Source: CAYSWS01 sp965603395 (GTDB lineage: Bacteria; Patescibacteriota; WWE3; UBA101185; UBA10185). From it: a stretch of DNA of 16,482 nucleotides. Positions 13,526-16,482 of this stretch are shown here, one piece after another; position 1 is the stretch's first letter; every line of letters begins with the position of its first letter. The stretch covers positions 1 through 16,482 of the forward strand of contig CBFDCV010000017.1 in the NCBI GenBank assembly GCA_965603395.1, read 5' to 3'. A program made the position numbers and the translations under genes. The notes under the pieces were generated by a model. The model was not told the DNA's origin. It searched no databases and was given only the letters and a program-made list of their open reading frames with translations.

Positions 13526-13966
13526 TTATTCAAACAGCATGATCTCAACGCTGGCAAAGGTTAATAGAGCGTCTTTATCATAATAAGACCACACTGTAAC
13601 TGAAAGATTGTCTTTTTTGTATTCTGCAGTGTAAAAATTATCAGTATTACCTTCTTTTTTAAGTTTCCAATCGTCCCCTAATAATATATTGCTATAAAAA
13701 CTTTGCACTTCTTGGGGAGATTTATCAGTTTGGAAGGTGAACTTCTTGGTATTTAGTGTCTGATCTGTAGCTAACCCGGTGGCGTATCTGGGATAAGGTA
13801 GGTCAAAAACATCTGTCTCTTGCTGCACTTGATATCCTCGAACTTCTCTGACCTCACTTAAAGCCTTGGGTTTGTAACTGGCAAAAAACCAGTAGGACCC
13901 CGCAAATAATACATAAATGAAAGCGGAACCGACTATTGCTTTTACTTTGAGTTTATCGTTGTGCAT
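13526..13966 (-). CDS. Single-helix membrane protein with small extracytoplasmic domain
   Basis: 146 aa. A short basic start (MHNDKLKVK), one helix at about 9-28 (IVGSAFIYVLFAGSYWFF) and a soluble domain of about 115 residues outside. The domain has an alternating beta pattern (FTFQTDKSPQEVQSFYSNIL then DDWKLKKEG, then FYTAEYKKDNLSVTVW). Segments of the form 'PQEVQSFYSNILLGDDW' resemble the small domain found in many membrane-anchored proteins of unknown function, where a helix precedes a strand ending in 'GW'. No enzyme motif is seen. It is convergent with the VanW gene, the stops being 14 bp apart, and has a promoter with a leader of about 20 nt. Confidence 0.75.
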   Translation of the reverse strand: MHNDKLKVKAIVGSAFIYVLFAGSYWFFASYKPKALSEVREVRGYQVQQETDVFDLPYPRYATGLATDQTLNTKKFTFQTDKSPQEVQSFYSNILLGDDWKLKKEGNTDNFYTAEYKKDNLSVTVWSYYDKDALLTFASVEIMLFE

Positions 13967-13989
13967 AGCAAATTTACTTGTTCGAACAT

Positions 13990-14018
13990 ATTATACTTTG
14001 GAAATTTGGTTTGGTAAA
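13990..14018 (-). promoter_or_regulatory. Promoter of the 13526 gene
   Basis: On the minus strand TTTACC (14018-14013), 17 bp, and a perfect TATAAT (13995-13990). The -35 hexamer is almost the same as that of the lytic transglycosylase promoter. Confidence 0.6.
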
Positions 14019-14035
14019 ATAGCTGTGTTTATAAT
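14006..14035 (+). promoter_or_regulatory. Promoter of tRNA-Glu
   Basis: TTGGTT (14006-14011), 18 bp, and a perfect TATAAT (14030-14035), 21 nt before the first base of the tRNA. It overlaps the divergent promoter of the 13526 gene. Confidence 0.55.
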
Positions 14036-14056
14036 GACATTGATAGCATTTTGCAT

Positions 14057-14131
14057 GGCCCCTTCGTCTAGCGGTTAGGACACCGGGTTCTCAGTCCGGA
14101 AACACGGGTTCGATTCCCGTAGGGGTCACCA
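14057..14131 (+). tRNA. trnE: tRNA-Glu (CUC anticodon)
   Basis: A complete 75-nt cloverleaf. The acceptor stem is GGCCCCT/AGGGGTC with one G-U pair, discriminator A and an encoded CCA (14129-14131). The anticodon stem CCGGG/TCCGG closes loop TTCTCAG, so the anticodon is CTC, reading GAG. The T arm is ACGGG/CCCGT around TTCGATT. The CTTCGTCTAG D-arm start is the usual one for glutamate tRNAs. A promoter lies just upstream. A tRNA-3'-end-like fragment lies 58 bp downstream. Confidence 0.95.
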
Positions 14132-14189
14132 TAATCTTTTTTGATTGTTATTGCAGTATGTACTCGCATTTCTAAATCCTTCCGGTTTT

Positions 14190-14240
14190 ATGGTTCGAGT
14201 CCACTAGGGGGAGCCAGACATTTTATAGCTCTCGACTTTT
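14190..14240 (+). repeat. Cassette-head repeat, unit A (degenerate, tRNA-3'-end-like)
   Basis: GGTTCGAGTCC at 14192-14202 and GGGGGAGCCA at 14207-14216 have exactly the spacing of a tRNA T arm and acceptor end, and match the tRNA-Glu 3' 25 nt at 19 of 25. The next bases (GACATTTTATAG then CTCTCGACTTTT) align with the promoter part of units B-D with one indel, but the -35 has decayed to TCGACT. No complete tRNA can be folded upstream. This is the only structure seen in the 14132-14315 gap besides the promoter of the next gene. Confidence 0.6.
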
Positions 14241-14279
14241 CTACATCTGCGTTACAAAAGCCTCAACAAAGCGGCTAAC

Positions 14280-14309
14280 TTGTAATATAAGCCCATAGCT
14301 TGGTACACT
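14280..14309 (+). promoter_or_regulatory. Promoter of the aldo/keto reductase gene
   Basis: TTGTAA (14280-14285), 18 bp, TACACT (14304-14309), then 6 nt to the ATG at 14316. Confidence 0.45.
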
Positions 14310-14315
14310 TACGGC

Positions 14316-15332
14316 ATGGGTATTAACGAAACAAGAGAGGGTATTTCACCAGAACAGCTGGAATTTGAAAAGATAATAAAACCCGAAACTGAAATACCAA
14401 GAGTCGAATTTCTAGATAAAAAAATCACTCCGCTAATCGCTGGTTTAGGTAGGATAGGGGGAACAAAAATAGAGGGCATATATCATGCTCGTAAAGGCAC
14501 GGAATGGGATGATGTGAAGATAATTAGAAGTTCCTATGAACACGGTATTAACTTTTTCGATACTGCAGAATTGTATGGATGGGGGTATGGAGAATCGCTA
14601 CTTGGCACAGCTTTAATAAATAAACCCCGGGAAAGTTATGTTGTGGCAACTAAAATTTTTAGGATAGAAGAAGAACCCGACATTAAACAAGCTGTAATCA
14701 ATAAGGCCTTGCAAATGAGAGAAAGACTTGGCATAGAACAGCTAGATCTTCTTTATCTACACGAACCATACGAACCTCTAGAAGAATATATTGGCGCGCT
14801 AGATAAATTAGTAACGGACGGGGTAACTAAAAGTATAGGTTTAAGTAGGTTCAACCTTGAACAAGTTAAAAGAGCAGAAGAAATTCTAGGGAAAAACAAA
14901 GGTAGAATATCTACATTACAAGTATCATTTTCCCTCGCCGAAAGAAGGTTCCTCCCACCAAAACTACAAGAACACTGCAAACAAAACAATATTACAGTGG
15001 CGGGCTTTAGGCCCCTACTTAATGTAATTGGCAATGAAAGCTTAATGCCAGAATTAGAAGAAGTCGCAGAAAAATATGAAGCCACATCTGCACAAATAGC
15101 CATCGCATGGGTAAGAAGCCATAATGTTTTACCAATTGCCAGAAGTCACAACACAAAACACATGGAAGAAAACATCGCAGCACTCAACATCCAGCTAAAT
15201 GATGAGGACGTTCAACTTTTAGACAACCTGTGCAATTGGGTACAACTACCCAAAACAATAAGGATTAAAACTAAAGGGTATGATGCGAAAACCCTCAAAG
15301 CAAACTGCTTGTCCCTTTTTTTATTCCACTAA
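14316..15332 (+). CDS. Aldo/keto reductase family oxidoreductase
   Basis: 338 aa, full length. The catalytic tetrad of the family is intact: D82 in NFFDTAELYG, Y87, K113 in VVATKIF, and H149 in LLYLHEP. IGLSRFN and the late IAWVRSHNVLPIARSHN segment, which binds the nicotinamide cofactor phosphate in the family, are also present. It should reduce an aldehyde or ketone with NADPH, in the cytoplasm; the substrate is not predictable. The N-terminus is about 35 residues longer than the barrel core. The ATG follows TACACT by 6 nt and lacks a Shine-Dalgarno. Unlike the small genes that follow, it has its own unrelated promoter and no CCGTAAGGTA terminator. Confidence 0.9.
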   Translation: MGINETREGISPEQLEFEKIIKPETEIPRVEFLDKKITPLIAGLGRIGGTKIEGIYHARKGTEWDDVKIIRSSYEHGINFFDTAELYGWGYGESLLGTALINKPRESYVVATKIFRIEEEPDIKQAVINKALQMRERLGIEQLDLLYLHEPYEPLEEYIGALDKLVTDGVTKSIGLSRFNLEQVKRAEEILGKNKGRISTLQVSFSLAERRFLPPKLQEHCKQNNITVAGFRPLLNVIGNESLMPELEEVAEKYEATSAQIAIAWVRSHNVLPIARSHNTKHMEENIAALNIQLNDEDVQLLDNLCNWVQLPKTIRIKTKGYDAKTLKANCLSLFLFH

Positions 15333-15345
15333 AATTAACTTCTTT

Positions 15346-15396
15346 ATGGTTCGAATAAGCACTGCTGAGGGGAGCCAACACCCTATAGTATTGACT
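15346..15396 (+). repeat. Cassette-head repeat, unit B
   Basis: GGTTCGA (15348-15354), AGCACTGCT, then GGGGAGCCA and CCTATAGTATTGACT. GGTTC can pair with GAGCC (15372-15376) and AGC with GCT in the loop. It ends in the -35 of the next promoter and is nearly identical to unit D. Confidence 0.7.
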
Positions 15397-15419
15397 TTTT
15401 GGTAATCCTATTATACAAT
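15391..15419 (+). promoter_or_regulatory. Cassette promoter, unit B
   Basis: TTGACT (15391-15396), 17 bp, TACAAT (15414-15419). It predicts a leader of about 40 nt with AGGAGG at 15453-15458. Confidence 0.75.
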
Positions 15420-15464
15420 ATTCATCAGAAAATATTCGAACGATAATACACAAGGAGGAGTGCG

Positions 15465-15719
15465 GTGATGACGTACATAAAAACTCTTTTTAACAAACTA
15501 CGCAAAGCTTTGTTTGAAAAGAAATATTTACTCATACATAACCCTAACGCGGGATTTGCAGGTAAGACCTTCAGGACAAGGGTAAAACGAGAAACTATAA
15601 CTTCGTACGTTGTTGACATCCCGCTGAGAGTTTTTGACTTTGAATGGTTCGAAGAAAAGTTCGTAAGTAAAAACGATCCAAGAATACTCGAGGTTTTTAC
15701 TCGTTTTCGGGCAATATGA
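15465..15719 (+). CDS. Small basic protein, first small gene of the cassette array
   Basis: 84 aa from GTG 15465, or 83 aa from the ATG directly after it; both fit AGGAGG at 15453-15458 (6 and 9 nt). The N-terminal third is basic and helical (KTLFNKLRKALFEKKYLL), the middle contains a HNPNAGFAGKTFRTRVKRE stretch, and the C-terminus is aromatic and charged (FDFEWFEEKF). There is no membrane helix and no recognised family. Its own promoter, strong ribosome site and terminator strongly support expression. It shares flanking parts with the next small gene but not protein sequence. Confidence 0.7.
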   Translation: MMTYIKTLFNKLRKALFEKKYLLIHNPNAGFAGKTFRTRVKRETITSYVVDIPLRVFDFEWFEEKFVSKNDPRILEVFTRFRAI

Positions 15720-15741
15720 GTGTGTACTTGTATTACAAAGG

Positions 15742-15801
15742 CCGCCGTAAGGTAGTGAGAAATCAACATTTTCTCTCACAATCTACGGCGGTTAAGTTTT
15801 T
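15742..15801 (+). terminator. Cassette terminator, unit B
   Basis: CCGCCGTA (15742-15749) pairs with TACGGCGG (15784-15791); an inner stem GTGAGA/TCTCAC extends the hairpin. A T-rich tail ends at 15801. The left arm begins with CCGCCGTAAGGTA, shared with unit C. Confidence 0.75.
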
Positions 15802-15920
15802 CTACACAAAAACACACTTTTTCACATACTTTTTATCCCAATAAACTCCTTTTTCAATTTATGCAAAACTGAAAAGTCCTCTATGACAGCCACAAAACTA
15901 GTTATATTAAACTGATGACT

Positions 15921-15948
15921 GGGGAGCCAACATCCTATAGTATTGACT
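15921..15948 (+). repeat. Cassette-head repeat, unit C (5' part missing)
   Basis: GGGGAGCCA (15921-15929), then ACATCCTATAGTATTGACT, identical in order and spacing to unit B. The GGTTCGA part is replaced by unrelated sequence ending GATGACT. Confidence 0.7.
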
Positions 15949-15971
15949 GTTTTTTGTTTTTGTAATATAAT
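15943..15971 (+). promoter_or_regulatory. Cassette promoter, unit C
   Basis: TTGACT (15943-15948), 17 bp, perfect TATAAT (15966-15971). It predicts a leader of about 43 nt with AAGGAGGT at 16009-16016. Confidence 0.8.
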
Positions 15972-16021
15972 AACCAAGAACATTATCCGATAGTACGAGC
16001 GCATTCGTAAGGAGGTCACTA

Positions 16022-16252
16022 ATGACTAGAATCGAGTTTGTTGCTGGTTTTTTTATGCTTGCTGGAACTGTGTCATTACTAATTGCATACGGTAGTTGGA
16101 TTACCCCAGATTTATTAAAAAAAGTAAAGCGTGAAAAATACACACAAGAGCATAGCTATATCAAGCCTTTTGCTTCTTATGTCACAACTGTAGCTGGATT
16201 TGTTGCCTTTATCTCTCTTCTCATTTTCTTCCTGCTTAGTTTTTTTTGCTAA
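16022..16252 (+). CDS. Small two-helix membrane protein, second cassette gene
   Basis: 76 aa. The first helix (FVAGFFMLAGTVSLLIAYG, 6-24) and the second (YVTTVAGFVAFISLLIFFLL, 53-72) flank a basic cytoplasmic or periplasmic loop (KKVKREKYTQEHS). The protein ends FFC. No family is recognised; small two-helix proteins of this kind include holins, toxins and accessory subunits, and nothing here decides between them. The ATG is set by AAGGAGGT 5 nt upstream, near consensus. It has its own promoter and terminator, built like those of the first cassette gene. Confidence 0.7.
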   Translation: MTRIEFVAGFFMLAGTVSLLIAYGSWITPDLLKKVKREKYTQEHSYIKPFASYVTTVAGFVAFISLLIFFLLSFFC

Positions 16253-16286
16253 CAGAGCTAGATATGAGCATAGAGAAAGATGCCCG

Positions 16287-16338
16287 CCGTAAGGTATATG
16301 TGGAGACAATTTGTCCTCCTTTTACCTTACGGTTTTTT
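16287..16338 (+). terminator. Cassette terminator, unit C
   Basis: CCGTAAGGTA (16287-16296) and TACCTTACGG (16323-16332) form a perfect 10-bp stem with an inner GACA/TGTC hairpin, followed by six T (16333-16338). Confidence 0.85.
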
Positions 16339-16361
16339 CTTTCTATAAAATCCACTCTTTA

Positions 16362-16413
16362 ATGGTTCGAGTAAGCGCTGCTAAGGGGAGCCACACATCC
16401 TATAGTATTGACT
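16362..16413 (+). repeat. Cassette-head repeat, unit D
   Basis: GGTTCGAGTAAGCGCTGCT, then AAGGGGAGCCA and CACATCCTATAGTATTGACT. It matches unit B throughout, with one extra base between GAGCCA and TTGACT. Confidence 0.75.
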
Positions 16414-16436
16414 TTTTGGTGTTCTCATAAAATAAT
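16408..16436 (+). promoter_or_regulatory. Cassette promoter, unit D
   Basis: TTGACT (16408-16413), 17 bp, AATAAT (16431-16436). The gene it drives would lie at or beyond the window edge; no Shine-Dalgarno is seen before 16482. Confidence 0.6.
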
Positions 16437-16482
16437 GCAAATTAGAATAAATGTAGAAAAATGATACATAGATTGAGATCAT

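Noticed and set aside
14132..14216. A second, complete tRNA gene ending in GGGGGAGCCA
   Set aside because: No acceptor 5' strand complementary to AGGGGGA and no foldable anticodon or D arm upstream; only the T arm and 3' end are tRNA-like, and the T stem pairs poorly.
15742..15797. Integron attC site: hairpin after a small gene followed by GTTAAGT, which fits GTTRRRY
   Set aside because: The other cassette hairpin has no GTTRRRY core, there are no paired R/L boxes with unpaired bulges, and the hairpins end in T-runs as ordinary terminators do. No integron integrase is in the window.
14190..16413. CRISPR array, because of spaced repeats
   Set aside because: The units are about 460-550 bp or more apart with genes between them, not 30-40 bp repeats with similar-length spacers, and no cas genes are present.

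Overview
The window is AT-rich, densely coding bacterial chromosome with no rRNA, transposase or phage module. The gene mix is typical of a small-genome bacterium of the Candidate Phyla Radiation (Patescibacteria): a VanW-family envelope protein, an SLT lytic transglycosylase, a VKOR-type thiol oxidoreductase, a GT39-like membrane glycosyltransferase, an NYN/LabA RNase-like protein, and many short one- to four-helix membrane proteins of unknown function. TGA is used as a stop (gene ending at 618), so lineages that read UGA as glycine are unlikely. The placement is inference from gene content; no marker gene is present.

Layout. 1-970: two-gene operon (a zinc-dependent phospholipase C-like protein and a small unknown), closed by a terminator. 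972-2434 (minus): the lytic transglycosylase locus, split into two overlapping frames, then the VKOR gene. 2535-4303: a small membrane protein, a convergent SAM methyltransferase and a patatin-like phospholipase. 4451-8100: a GT39-like glycosyltransferase and two minus-strand membrane-anchored unknowns. 8242-10565: a HELAH-motif putative metalloprotease, a CDF cation transporter with an altered metal site and a four-helix membrane protein. 10663-13966: tRNA-Gln, an acidic Ala/Glu-rich small protein divergent from an NYN protein, the VanW protein and a single-helix secreted-domain protein. 14057-16482: tRNA-Glu, an aldo/keto reductase, then a tandem array of small-gene cassettes that runs off the window.

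Three patterns go beyond ordinary annotation. (1) At least ten genes on both strands have a TATAAT-like box ending 6-7 nt before the start codon and no Shine-Dalgarno, which predicts leaderless mRNAs; a few others have strong AGGAGG sites and real leaders. (2) The right end holds repeated expression units: a GGTTCGA...GGGGAGCCA hairpin or tRNA-3'-end-like block, an invariant promoter (TTGACT, 17 bp, TATAAT-like), an AAGGAGG leader, a 76-84 aa ORF, and a terminator bearing CCGTAAGGTA. (3) A degenerate, ungapped repeat of about 38 bp starting TTGGCTGG recurs in four intergenic regions between 6137 and 10038; one copy lies inside a perfect 13-bp inverted repeat.

Functionally the window leans towards the cell envelope: peptidoglycan-related proteins (transglycosylase, VanW), lipid hydrolases, a glycosyltransferase, disulfide formation and cation transport.
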